This document shows positions 7,618 through 16,113 of a stretch of 64,000 nt of DNA, one piece after another. Source of the DNA: Desulfomonile tiedjei (GTDB lineage: Bacteria > Desulfobacterota > Desulfomonilia > Desulfomonilales > Desulfomonilaceae); assembly GCA_016212925.1 (NCBI GenBank), contig JACRDF010000025.1:62001-126000 (forward strand), in the 5' to 3' direction. How positions within the stretch are numbered: position 1 is the first letter of the stretch; each line of letters opens with the position of its first letter. Both the position numbers and the translations under genes were made by a program. Below the pieces are notes generated by a model. That model was not told where the DNA came from. It saw nothing but the letters and a program-made list of their open reading frames with translations, and did not search any database.

Positions 7618-9819
7618 CTACTGCAAGGTTGGCTTAACGATATGGTACTTTCTGAGCTTAGAGTACAGGGTTGTACGCCCAATGCCGAGGCGGCGAGCGG
7701 CCTTCTTTTTGTCCCAATTGGTCTCTTCCAGTGTCCGCTCAATCAGTGCGCGTTCGCTTTCCACCATGAGCGGCAGATCGTTCGAGGGACTAGGCCTTGA
7801 GTGGCCCCGAAGTGCTGCGGGGAGGTCTGAGGTTTCAATACGGCGCCCTTTGGCAAGGACCACTGAGTGCTCTACCGTGTTTTCCAGTTCTCTGACGTTT
7901 CCCGGCCAGCCGTGATCGAGCAGAATACGCATGGATTCGGGGCTGAACTCCTCGATGCTCTTGCCCTGGTCCGTAGCGAACTTCTTCAGAAAACCGTTTG
8001 CAAGCAAAGGAATGTCATTGGGGCGATTTCTAAGTGGAGGCAAACTGATCGGGATGACGTTCAACCTGTAGTAGAGATCCTCTCGAAAGCTTCCCTTTTG
8101 CACTTCCTTGACCAGGTCCTTGTTGGTGGCCGCTAGAATTCTGACGTTGACCTTTAGTGTGCGCTCACCGCCTACGCGTTCAAAACTTTGCGTTTGGAGG
8201 ACTCTCAGAAGCTTTATTTGGCTGGAGGGGGGGACCTCTCCGATTTCATCCAAAAAGACCGTGCCGCCGTCAGCCTGCTCGAAACGTCCCGCACGCTGTC
8301 GGATGGCTCCGGTAAAGGCCCCTTTCTCGTGGCCGAACAACTCACTTTCGAGAAGACTGTCCGGATACGCGGAACAGTTGATCACCACAAAACTATTGTG
8401 CCTTCTCTCACTCTGTTGATGTATGGCCCTTGCAACAAGTTCTTTACCTGTACCGCTCTCACCCTGAATGAGAACAGTGGCGTCAGTCGGAGCGATATCT
8501 TGAATCAGCCTGTAGACCACCTGCATCTTGGGGTCCTTGCCGATTATCCCGCAGAATTCAGCGGTATTTTCTATCCTTGCCCGGAATTCGCTTATGGACT
8601 GCTCGTGCAGGACGGCCCGCCTGATAACCCCAGACGCCTGGGTAAGGATCAGACCCACTAGTTCAATGTCCTTTGGTTCGCACTCGCAGTCTCCGGGGCA
8701 AGCGATCACAAGGCCTCCGAGGATTTGAGTCTCTCCCGTCAAAGGAGCAAGCACCTGTTGGGGGGAGAACCGGAAAGATTCCGGAACCAAGGGGGGTCGA
8801 AAAATGGACCGACCAAAGACAGTGCAGCCACTGGCGCTTTGGAGGGGCTCCGCAGCAGAGTCTATTATTTTGGGGTCGTTGACCATTTTGACATGATCCT
8901 CCGACACGGAAAAAAGCGCCGTCCGGTCTTCGTTTAGCAGGATCAGAACCATTTGCTTGCATATCAGTATCTTTTGAAATCTTTTTATAAGCGCCGGACC
9001 GATTTCATTAACGGTGGGTAGGGCGCCAATTTCTCGAACAATTTCACAGAAGGTCCTGGTCTGGTTGTGACTGCGCTCCAGTTCTTTGGCTTTCCGTTCG
9101 AGGCGGCGAGTGTAGTCCTTCAACCGTGTGACCATTTGATTGAAAGAAGAAGCCAGCGTTCCGACTTCATCCTGACCCTTTATATCCACCGTAATGTCAA
9201 GCTCGCCCCTGTCTATTTTCTGCGTGGCCCGCGCGAGTTTGGACAGGGGCAATGTGATTCGCCGCACGAAAACAAGACTACCAATCACGGCCAGCAATAG
9301 AATCCCAAGAGTAACCAGGCTCATCTGGATCCAAAGCCGAGTGACTTGCTCTCTGAAAGGTTTTTCTGAGAAACCCAGACGGAGCACACCGGCCCGGCCC
9401 GAAAAGATCGGCCAGGCAATATCCAGGTAGTGGTCACCTACCGTGGAGACGAGGCTCCGCAATTCTCCTTGATCCTGGGAAATCGCCCGGTTTGCGTCTA
9501 TCAGCTCGGCAGGAACGCCCTTGGTGAACGTGTGGGCCAGGACTCTGCCGTCTCTGTAAACGAAAAGGTATGCCAAAGATGGATTGCTCCGCATCTGGTG
9601 GTCCAACATCTTTTGCAGTGACACCAGGTCGTTGATCAAGATCTTTTCCGTTGCTTCAAGCGCCACCGCATGCGCGAGGCTTTCCGCCTGCCCCGTGATT
9701 GCTGTACGGAGACTGTCTCCATAACGCTGGGTGACCAACAAAGAGATGAGGAGGCCACTGCCGGTTACAAGAGCAAAGACTGCTATGAGCAATCTGCCAC
9801 CAAGGCTTTTCATTCCCAT
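7618..9819 (-). CDS. Membrane-bound sigma-54-dependent transcriptional activator (sensor, HAMP, GAF-like, AAA+, HTH)
   Basis: A 733-residue one-protein sensor-activator. Order: membrane span at about 9-31, periplasmic domain to about 163, second span to about 185, HAMP segment, coiled linker, GAF-like region (about 255-400), AAA+ domain with Walker A GESGTGKE, the sigma-54-contacting loop GAFTGA, Walker B GTVFLDEIGE and arginine-finger region, then a Fis-type helix-turn-helix (KKAARRLGIGRTTLYSKLRKY). There is no histidine kinase or receiver domain, so the signal must pass through the membrane within one chain. I chose ATG 9819 (GAGG 5 nt upstream), which removes an overlap with the lipoprotein gene ending at 9830. 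It probably activates the downstream reductase operon and senses together with that lipoprotein. Confidence 0.88.
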   Translation of the reverse strand: MGMKSLGGRLLIAVFALVTGSGLLISLLVTQRYGDSLRTAITGQAESLAHAVALEATEKILINDLVSLQKMLDHQMRSNPSLAYLFVYRDGRVLAHTFTKGVPAELIDANRAISQDQGELRSLVSTVGDHYLDIAWPIFSGRAGVLRLGFSEKPFREQVTRLWIQMSLVTLGILLLAVIGSLVFVRRITLPLSKLARATQKIDRGELDITVDIKGQDEVGTLASSFNQMVTRLKDYTRRLERKAKELERSHNQTRTFCEIVREIGALPTVNEIGPALIKRFQKILICKQMVLILLNEDRTALFSVSEDHVKMVNDPKIIDSAAEPLQSASGCTVFGRSIFRPPLVPESFRFSPQQVLAPLTGETQILGGLVIACPGDCECEPKDIELVGLILTQASGVIRRAVLHEQSISEFRARIENTAEFCGIIGKDPKMQVVYRLIQDIAPTDATVLIQGESGTGKELVARAIHQQSERRHNSFVVINCSAYPDSLLESELFGHEKGAFTGAIRQRAGRFEQADGGTVFLDEIGEVPPSSQIKLLRVLQTQSFERVGGERTLKVNVRILAATNKDLVKEVQKGSFREDLYYRLNVIPISLPPLRNRPNDIPLLANGFLKKFATDQGKSIEEFSPESMRILLDHGWPGNVRELENTVEHSVVLAKGRRIETSDLPAALRGHSRPSPSNDLPLMVESERALIERTLEETNWDKKKAARRLGIGRTTLYSKLRKYHIVKPTLQ

Positions 9820-9829
9820 GGGAGCCTCT

Positions 9830-10792
9830 TCAACGTGGTGCAGTTTTGCGCGACATTTCTCTGATGCCTTCGTACCAATCATCGCTGGGTTCGATGAATC
9901 GGTCAATCATGAGCTGATCGAGGATTCTTCTGCCTTTGACATCCTGGTGCATCGAAAACAGCAGTTTGCGGATTTGCCCCTTGGCTTCGGCGGGCAGGTT
10001 CTTTGATGCAACCAGCGGAGGGGTGCCATACGGGGCGGACTTGCGTATCACCCGAGTCGAGTTCGTTATCGCCGGGTTTCTCCGGTTATAGAAATCCCAG
10101 ATCAGACCGTCGACAGACGCCCCATCCACCATGCCCTTTGCTACTGCCATAATGGAATTATCGTGACTGTAAGTGTAAATGGTCTGCCCAAAAAATGTCT
10201 CCGGGCGTTCTCCCAGTTCCTCGAGCCAATTGGTGGGGACCAATCTGCCCGTGTTGGAATCCGGGTCGGTGAAGGCAAAAGTCTTTCCTCGAAGATCCTC
10301 CAGATCCTTGAACGAACTCCTCTCATTAACCATCAAGTAAGCATGATAGAAATGACTTCCATTGATTTCCGGTGTTGCCAAAAGCTCTAAACCGTATTTG
10401 TCCTTCTCCAAGGCATACGGGCCCGAGCAAAGAAAAGCGAAGTCGATCTCGCCTTTCCCCAGGAGTTCATTAATTTCACCGTAAGTCTTTCGTTGAACGA
10501 GCAGGACTTCTCGATTCAGTTTCTCTCCTATATACTCCAGCATCTCCCTATAATGAACGAACGTCTCTTTGGGAGATATCATTGCCGCTACCGCTACCCT
10601 CAGGTGTTTTGAGTCGGTTGAAGGCGTTTCAGGCCGAGCCACATCTATGGTTTTTCCAAAGTCAACGAGCCGAGAGTCACCATCGCTTGTACAACCAGCC
10701 AGGAAGAGGAAAGAAATGATTATCAGGGGAATTTGCATTTGTCGCCTGTGAGCCTGAACCAGAGCTGTCGACCGAAGCCGAGAGAAACCCAT
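9830..10792 (-). CDS. PhnD-like periplasmic substrate-binding lipoprotein, probable sensor partner
   Basis: About 320 residues. A hydrophobic leader ends in a lipobox (LFLAGC, Cys34 from the chosen start), so the protein should be anchored in the membrane facing the periplasm. The body matches phosphate/phosphite/phosphonate-type (PhnD) binding proteins: KHLRVAVAAMISPKETFVHYREML, GEIDFAFLCSGPY, and DPDSNTGRLVPTNWL. No ABC permease or ATPase is next to it; instead it is 10 nt upstream of the membrane-bound activator. Related folds sense oxyanions or sulfur compounds in AioX and in the sensor domain of TtrS. The start could also be 10849 or the internal Met just before the leader; ATG 10792 has GAGG 9 nt upstream. 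Confidence 0.8.
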   Translation of the reverse strand: MGFSRLRSTALVQAHRRQMQIPLIIISFLFLAGCTSDGDSRLVDFGKTIDVARPETPSTDSKHLRVAVAAMISPKETFVHYREMLEYIGEKLNREVLLVQRKTYGEINELLGKGEIDFAFLCSGPYALEKDKYGLELLATPEINGSHFYHAYLMVNERSSFKDLEDLRGKTFAFTDPDSNTGRLVPTNWLEELGERPETFFGQTIYTYSHDNSIMAVAKGMVDGASVDGLIWDFYNRRNPAITNSTRVIRKSAPYGTPPLVASKNLPAEAKGQIRKLLFSMHQDVKGRRILDQLMIDRFIEPSDDWYEGIREMSRKTAPR

Positions 10793-11129
10793 AGTCAAAA
10801 CCTCATAAACAACTAACATGGCGACATCTGAAAACAGTTTACGGCTCATGCTTCAACTGGTCAAGGACCGGTGCGGGCCGATGCCTTACTATCGTCGCAT
10901 CGCGATCGTAGCCGGATTGCCTTGAGTTGCTGCGATATGGCTTGTCCATCAGTCTTGCTCGTGATATTCTCTAGTTAGCATAATTGAACTGACGTTAATC
11001 AAAGTGATAGAGATTAATTAAGAAACCTTACAGTTATTTGCGATTCAACAGCCATTTTGGTTTCGGGAAACATAGTAACAGCAAGATTCCTTTCCAGACA
11101 AACCGGACCCCACGATTGGAGTAATTGCT
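10793..11129. other. Divergent intergenic region
   Basis: About 340 bp between the divergently transcribed sensor lipoprotein and the ferric-reductase-like gene. It has an AT-rich core (10970-11040). A possible plus-strand promoter is TTGCTC (10955-10960), 18 nt, CATAAT (10979-10984), which would leave a long leader; the -35 match is poor. I saw no convincing FNR-type or sigma-54 site here. Confidence 0.35.
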
Positions 11130-12440
11130 ATGGGCGCAGTCTTGGCAGCACTCTATGTTTTGGTGGCTCTCAGTCCTCTTTTGGTTGTGGCCGCTCTATG
11201 GATGAAGGGCGAAATGTCCCTCATGCACGAGACCGGCACGAGCGCCGCGCTTGCCGCGTACGCGATCATCGCGCTGCAACCGGTCCTTGTCGCTCGATGG
11301 AAGTGCCTGGAGCGGCCTTTCGGCATGGACATCATGTCCCGGTTCCACAAATATATGGGGGTCTTTGCTCTTGCGCTGCTTTTGACTCACCCGCCGCTGA
11401 TGGCTTATGGCGGGGCAGGATTGGGATTGCTCTATAGCTTGGAACAGCCCTGGTATGTGCTGCTGGGCAAAGCGCTACTGCTAATATTGATCGTTCACGT
11501 GTTATTGAGCGTCTTTTCAAAAAATCTCGGGTTGACCTTCGAGAAATGGCGACGGGTCCACAATGTCCTGGGAGTCGCAGTTCTTTCAGTGGCATTCGTT
11601 CACAGCTTGGGAGCCGGATACGACCTGGGCCCGCCCGCTTTGCGAATCCTCTGGGTTGCTCTCCTCGGGCTGACCGCCTGCGCGTACATAGACCACAAGA
11701 TACTGAAGCCAAAACGTTTACGCCAACGTCCCTATCAGGTGGTAAGTGTGGATCGGGAAACCCACAACGTGTGGACAGTTAGGCTTACACCTCCGGAAGG
11801 GGAACGGATCCATGACTATCATCCCGGCCAGTTCCACTTCCTGACCTTTCAACGATCGGGTGGGCTGCCAGTCGAGGAGCACCACTGGACCATTTCCTCG
11901 ACTCCTACAAACAAAGACTTCATAAGCTCGACAATAAAGGAATCCGGTGACTTTACCGCCACCATAGGCAAGACGCGAATAGGCGATAGCGCCTTGGTTG
12001 AGGGGCCGTTCGGGCGGTTCTGCTATACCCTTTATCCGGAAGACAAGGAGTTCGTTTTCATCGCAGGCGGGATCGGAATTACACCTCTCATGAGCATGAT
12101 TCGCCACATGCGAGACACGAGAAAAGAGGTTGACGTTCTGCTGCTGTACGCGAATAGAACGGAAAAGGACATCGCATTTAGGGCTGAACTGGCCGAAATC
12201 GAAATCGGCTCATGGCCTCGACTGAGGGTAATCCATATTTTGAGCCAACCGGAAGCTGACTGGACAGGCGAATCCGGCCGCGTTGGCAGCGACAAACTTA
12301 CCCGTTTGTTGGGAGGCACTGGAGAACAGACAGCGTACTACATTTGCGCGCCGCCACCGATGGCCAAAATTGTCATCCAGGATCTCCTTTCCATGGGAGT
12401 GCCTTATTCACGCATGCGCACCGAGGAGTTCTCGCTTTAA
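11130..12440 (+). CDS. Ferric-reductase-like flavocytochrome (membrane heme domain plus FAD/NAD module)
   Basis: A 436-residue protein. The first 180 residues hold about six membrane spans with His residues placed as in ferric-reductase-like heme domains (RFHKYMGVF, LLTHPP, KWRRVHNVLG, FVHSLG). A ferredoxin-reductase-type module follows, with FAD-binding HPGQFHFLTF and HHWTISSTP, and an NAD-binding IAGGIGITPLMSMIRHMR. It ends with the ICAPPPM...RTEEFSL signature. It likely moves electrons from NAD(P)H through FAD and heme across the membrane, but the acceptor is unknown. GGAG lies 8 nt before the ATG. A small membrane protein follows 35 nt downstream. It is divergent from the respiratory reductase cluster, so a shared function is only possible. 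Confidence 0.85.
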   Translation: MGAVLAALYVLVALSPLLVVAALWMKGEMSLMHETGTSAALAAYAIIALQPVLVARWKCLERPFGMDIMSRFHKYMGVFALALLLTHPPLMAYGGAGLGLLYSLEQPWYVLLGKALLLILIVHVLLSVFSKNLGLTFEKWRRVHNVLGVAVLSVAFVHSLGAGYDLGPPALRILWVALLGLTACAYIDHKILKPKRLRQRPYQVVSVDRETHNVWTVRLTPPEGERIHDYHPGQFHFLTFQRSGGLPVEEHHWTISSTPTNKDFISSTIKESGDFTATIGKTRIGDSALVEGPFGRFCYTLYPEDKEFVFIAGGIGITPLMSMIRHMRDTRKEVDVLLLYANRTEKDIAFRAELAEIEIGSWPRLRVIHILSQPEADWTGESGRVGSDKLTRLLGGTGEQTAYYICAPPPMAKIVIQDLLSMGVPYSRMRTEEFSL

Positions 12441-12475
12441 GCTGCAAAACGGAAACTGGAAATCAGGAGACCGCC

Positions 12476-12691
12476 GTGAGAATCAGAAAGCTGAAAATTT
12501 TTACCGTGTTCTTTGTAATCCTTGTAGTCATCGCCGTTTACGGATTAGCACTTCTAAGGACTTACGTGTTCAAGCCTCCACCATCGAGTTCAGCCGCACC
12601 CCCTGCTACTGTGGCGACCGCCACCCTCGGTTGTTCGCCTGAGGTCTTTCGCGACGAAGGCATGGCATGCTCGGGCAACAAGACGACGTAG
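12476..12691 (+). CDS. Small single-span membrane protein, unknown
   Basis: A 71-residue frame starting at GTG with AGGAG 6 nt upstream, 35 nt after the flavocytochrome gene. It has a basic start (RIRKLK), one hydrophobic span (about 9-26), a Pro/Ser/Ala-rich spacer and a C-terminal tail with two Cys (LGCSPEVF and MACSG). I do not recognise it. The placement suggests an accessory or assembly partner of the flavocytochrome, with the two Cys outside the membrane. Confidence 0.6.
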   Translation: MRIRKLKIFTVFFVILVVIAVYGLALLRTYVFKPPPSSSAAPPATVATATLGCSPEVFRDEGMACSGNKTT

Positions 12692-12718
12692 GCTGAGGCA
12701 GAACGGTAAGACAACTAA

Positions 12719-13513
12719 TTAGCTTGGTTTCCCGTGCATGTACCATTTCAGGTGATCATAGGTCTGGTACCCGAGCCGCACATAAATCGGCTCCCCGTAA
12801 GAACTGGCCTGCAAGGTGACTGCCGAGGCGCCACGATCAAAACCCGCATTTGTGGCAAGGCGAGTGCTAATTGTCGCTAATCCGGTCCGTTCGGCATCAG
12901 GGACCGTTCCGACCCAATAAATGCCCGCTCCCTTACCGCTGAAAATTGTTAAAGCTGTTGAAACAGGCCTGTTTTCCCGATAAAGAACATATCCCGTTAC
13001 GTTGGGCGATGACAAAAGCTTGGAAGGGTTTCCGTACGTTGCGGTAATCGCTTTCGGCGGGGCGCCGAACACCCGATACGCCTCGGAGTTGATGGATATA
13101 GCATCTCGGACATGTTGTTCTGCTGTGATACTCTCTATGCGGATACTGTCAGGTGAATCCACTGACTGGAATGGTTTGGTAATCAGCATGCAAGGAGTGT
13201 CGGACAGAAGCCTCAAACCGCTTGTTTGGCAAAGCAAATCCAAATCTTCATCCTGACCGGTGCGTACGAACAGGATGAATCCCCGACCACGTGAGCCAAA
13301 GAATTCTCGCGCTCGATCCAGAACTTGTTGGGCCGATAATGCCCCATCAGTGCGGACCAAGCAATTTTGATACGGAAACGGAAGCGAGGTGGCTCCGGCC
13401 AATAATAGCAGTCCGTGTTCCTCTATGCACTCGCACCGGTCCTGCCAACGGGCGTGTTCACGGATTGATTCAATGAAATTATCGTCGGCCAACGATTGGA
13501 GATTTCTGTCCAT
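12719..13513 (-). CDS. GNAT-family N-acetyltransferase
   Basis: About 264 residues. The C-terminal half carries the GNAT fold: a strand ending GAGIYWVGTVPDAERTGLATISTRLA, which is the acetyl-CoA pyrophosphate-binding segment, then VTLQASSYGEPIYVRLGYQTYDHLKWYM near the end. The N-terminal half is less conserved. The ATG at 13513 has GGGGAGG 6 nt upstream. The frame stays open to 13765, but that extension merely translates a REP-like palindrome and is not coding. The substrate is unknown. It converges with the ferric-reductase unit. Confidence 0.75.
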   Translation of the reverse strand: MDRNLQSLADDNFIESIREHARWQDRCECIEEHGLLLLAGATSLPFPYQNCLVRTDGALSAQQVLDRAREFFGSRGRGFILFVRTGQDEDLDLLCQTSGLRLLSDTPCMLITKPFQSVDSPDSIRIESITAEQHVRDAISINSEAYRVFGAPPKAITATYGNPSKLLSSPNVTGYVLYRENRPVSTALTIFSGKGAGIYWVGTVPDAERTGLATISTRLATNAGFDRGASAVTLQASSYGEPIYVRLGYQTYDHLKWYMHGKPS

Positions 13514-13687
13514 CCAAATCCTCCCCATTGTGTCAACGGGAACCTGTTGATATTGGCAAAAATGACACAACGAGGCGGTCAATTCAAGTTGGCAATCGCA
13601 GGGTCCTGGAAGGTTCCGCAACTTCTCCGGGACATCCGGCAGTTTGTACCAGTTCGCTATTATTTTTGTAAAATACGTTTGTGAGCT

Positions 13688-13763
13688 GTCATTGCGAGAA
13701 GCGAAGCGACGAAGCAATCTCTCACCGCTGAGATTGCTTCGGGCTTGACGCCCTCGCAATGAC
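13688..13763. repeat. REP-like palindrome, CATTGCGAG family
   Basis: An imperfect 76-bp palindrome with outer arms GTCATTGCGAG and CTCGCAATGAC and inner arms GAAGCAATCT and AGATTGCTTC. A second member is at 57149-57327. It lies between two minus-strand genes and could fold as RNA or cruciform. Confidence 0.8.
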
Positions 13764-13845
13764 AACAGTCGGGAATGTTGTATTTTTTATAGCGAATCGG
13801 TATTAGCACCAAGGGGTTCTTCTTCAATCGCCCAACGACCGGGAT

Positions 13846-14373
13846 TTATGGCTTAGAGGCTTTTGCGGCTTCTTCAACACCGCTATGCCCCTCCTCGACC
13901 TTTCCGTGACCTTTCATCATCATTTCTTGGCCCGATTCAGCCTTGCTCTTGTCCTTCATCATCATCATTCCCTGGTGCATTATTTTGGAGCCTTCCATCA
14001 TCTTCATGCAGGACTCCATCATCTTTTTCATGTTGCCCATCATTTCAGGCTTCTTTGCCATCATGTCTTGGGCACCGGACATGGTCTTGTCCGCTTCCTC
14101 CATCATCTTGGAGCCATCCGCGATCATTTGCTCGGCTTTTGGAACGTCCTTATTCTCTTTCATCATTTTCATAGCTTCGCGCATCATGGCGGCCCCTTTC
14201 ATCATTTTTCTGGAGCTGTCCATAATCATGTTTTGGGGATTGGCCACCTGTTCTGTTGGCGCGCCTTTGGATTCACTCTGGGCCACTGCCGGGACATGGG
14301 TTCCCAAGACAATTGCCACACAGAAAAAGAGAACCCCCAGAATCGACACAGCGCTTTTCAATCGAGCCTTCAT
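13846..14373 (-). CDS. Secreted methionine- and lysine-rich protein
   Basis: A 175-residue protein with a signal peptide (cleavage after VPAVAQ) and a mature part crowded with Met, often as MM or MMM pairs every few residues (for example SRKMMKGAAMMREAMKMMKENK and QGMMMMKDKSK). The pattern is helical and repetitive, with one Cys in MMESCMKMM and a His/Glu tail. Methionine clusters in periplasmic proteins commonly bind Cu(I) or protect against oxidation, but no known domain is visible, so metal binding is only a suggestion. AAGG lies 8 nt before the ATG. No copper exporter is next to it. Confidence 0.7.
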   Translation of the reverse strand: MKARLKSAVSILGVLFFCVAIVLGTHVPAVAQSESKGAPTEQVANPQNMIMDSSRKMMKGAAMMREAMKMMKENKDVPKAEQMIADGSKMMEEADKTMSGAQDMMAKKPEMMGNMKKMMESCMKMMEGSKIMHQGMMMMKDKSKAESGQEMMMKGHGKVEEGHSGVEEAAKASKP

Positions 14374-14526
14374 CGGAATTACCTTCCCTTCTGATACTAT
14401 TTGTCCTCTAGGACAAATCTGATATGGACACGTTCCATCATGTGGGAACGCGGCCGCTATTGAGGCCCCAGGGATTTCGTGCTAGGAAGGGTCGGACGAA
14501 TTCATAATTTACCGGAGGTTAACAAA

Positions 14527-14760
14527 ATGTATCGGCTCGCGGTTTTTACAATTTTTTTGATCCTTTGGCCGGCCTCCAGCATGGTACTAGCGGAACAATG
14601 GCTCTTGGTGAAGGACAAGGCCGGTGTGTGCAAAATCATGAAAACAAAACGCGGCACCCCCACCATCATCGGCGGACCGTACTCCAGCGAAGAAGATGCA
14701 CGCAAGGCTATGAAGGCGGCGGATTGCAAAGAGATTGAGAAAAAATCCGGCGAGAAGTGA
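14527..14760 (+). CDS. Small secreted protein preceding a permease gene
   Basis: 77 residues: a signal peptide (to about SMVLA) and a short mature domain, EQWLLVKDKAGVCKIMKTKR...GGPYSSEEDARKAMKAADCKEIEK, with two Cys that could form a disulfide. GGAGG lies 8 nt before the ATG at 14527. It ends 24 nt before the permease gene at 14785, so the two are probably co-transcribed. I do not recognise a family; the fold looks like one small alpha/beta unit. Confidence 0.7.
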   Translation: MYRLAVFTIFLILWPASSMVLAEQWLLVKDKAGVCKIMKTKRGTPTIIGGPYSSEEDARKAMKAADCKEIEKKSGEK

Positions 14761-14784
14761 CCGATAGGCTGACCAGGAACCGAT

Positions 14785-15978
14785 ATGCTTTTAGCGGACC
14801 TTTTAAGGACATCATTGGCGCAGGTTGTGAGAAATCAACGCCGATACAGGGGGGTGTCGCTGAATATAGCGCTTGGGGTTGCCGGGCTCATAACGGTCAT
14901 GACCATGGGTGACGCCATTGAGAAGAAAGTCGCCACCAATCTGGAACTACTCGGAAGAGCCACCATCATAAAAGCGAACTGGGATTTTGATAAGAAGACC
15001 CGATGGCACCACGGTCAGTTCAGGCCTCAGGACCTCGAAGATTTAAGGAAGCTGAGCCGGGCGTCGGAGACGACGGGGTTTGTGCAAAAGTGTGACCAGA
15101 CGCTGACGTTCAAGCAGGCCAAAATGCAGGGACAGCTAATGGGGGTCGAATCCGGCTTTTTTGCTGCCCTTCACATGGCCTTTTCCGAGGGTCGTGAGAT
15201 CACCGAAGAAGAGGTCTCCACGCGCAAGAATGTCTGTGTGATAGGAACTCGAATTAGGGATGACTTGCTGAACGGCCTGGACAAGGCGCTGGATCAAGCC
15301 ATATGGCTTGAAGGAAAGCTTTTTCGGGTAGTCGGAGTGCTTGGAGGAGTTGAAGACACCGAGCACAGCCGAACATTGTTTGTGCCCATTACGGTCGCCT
15401 GGGGTCATTTCTCCGCGGAGCCCTCTATCAATGGGATCTACGTGAAGGCAGTGAACTGGCACGAGGTTTCTAGGCTGAGCGACGATGTTTTTAATACCTT
15501 GGCGCGGAATCATGCCGGTTACGTTGACGGCCTAGAAGTAACCTATTACCCCGAAAAACTAAAAACTATCCGGGCCATCGAATTTCTCGTCAAATTCCTG
15601 TTGTACGGGGGCCTGCTACTCGTGGTGTTTCTGGGTGGTTTGGGGATTAGCAACCTAATGTATCTATCGGTTCAGGAGCGTACCGGGGAAATTGGGCTGC
15701 GTAAGGCGGTTGGCGCTACGGATAAGGTGATCCTCAGGCAGTTTTTGACAGAAGCCGTGGCGACCGGGTTGGCAGGCACAGTGGCAGGGATCGTCCTCGC
15801 GGTCGGAGTGACCGCATTGCTAAGACTTTTGTTCGACATGATCCCCGATTATGAAATGGCAGTTCTCGGTGTGATAGGCGGAGTCCTCCTCGGGACCTGT
15901 TTGGGCGCTGTCTCCGGCCTCGAGCCGGCGAGAAGGGCCAAAGATCTCGATCCGATTCAGGCAGTAAGATTCGAATGA
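14785..15978 (+). CDS. MacB/FtsX-type ABC permease (paralogue 1)
   Basis: 397 residues. One N-terminal span (about 24-44), a large extracytoplasmic domain (about 45-270), then three C-terminal spans with the FtsX signature between them (NLMYLSVQERTGEIGLRKAVGATDKVI) and the family ending LDPIQAVRFE. Such permeases work with a LolD/MacB-type ATPase in lipoprotein transport, export or signalling, but no ATPase gene is adjacent. It follows a small secreted protein gene by 24 nt and converges on a paralogue at 16114-17307. Confidence 0.85.
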   Translation: MLLADLLRTSLAQVVRNQRRYRGVSLNIALGVAGLITVMTMGDAIEKKVATNLELLGRATIIKANWDFDKKTRWHHGQFRPQDLEDLRKLSRASETTGFVQKCDQTLTFKQAKMQGQLMGVESGFFAALHMAFSEGREITEEEVSTRKNVCVIGTRIRDDLLNGLDKALDQAIWLEGKLFRVVGVLGGVEDTEHSRTLFVPITVAWGHFSAEPSINGIYVKAVNWHEVSRLSDDVFNTLARNHAGYVDGLEVTYYPEKLKTIRAIEFLVKFLLYGGLLLVVFLGGLGISNLMYLSVQERTGEIGLRKAVGATDKVILRQFLTEAVATGLAGTVAGIVLAVGVTALLRLLFDMIPDYEMAVLGVIGGVLLGTCLGAVSGLEPARRAKDLDPIQAVRFE

Positions 15979-16113
15979 CGGTCAGTCGTCAAGCGCTCCT
16001 GCACGGTTCCTGCTCCCTATAAAACGGACGCCGATGGAATGGACCCTATTTCCTGCGCCGAAGGCACGTCGGACTCCTGGACCGTCTCGAATAAGTCGCC
16101 ACGGGATGTCCAG

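Noticed and set aside
13514-13765. N-terminal extension of the GNAT protein
   Set aside because: It translates the CATTGCGAG palindrome; ATG 13513 has a strong ribosome binding site.
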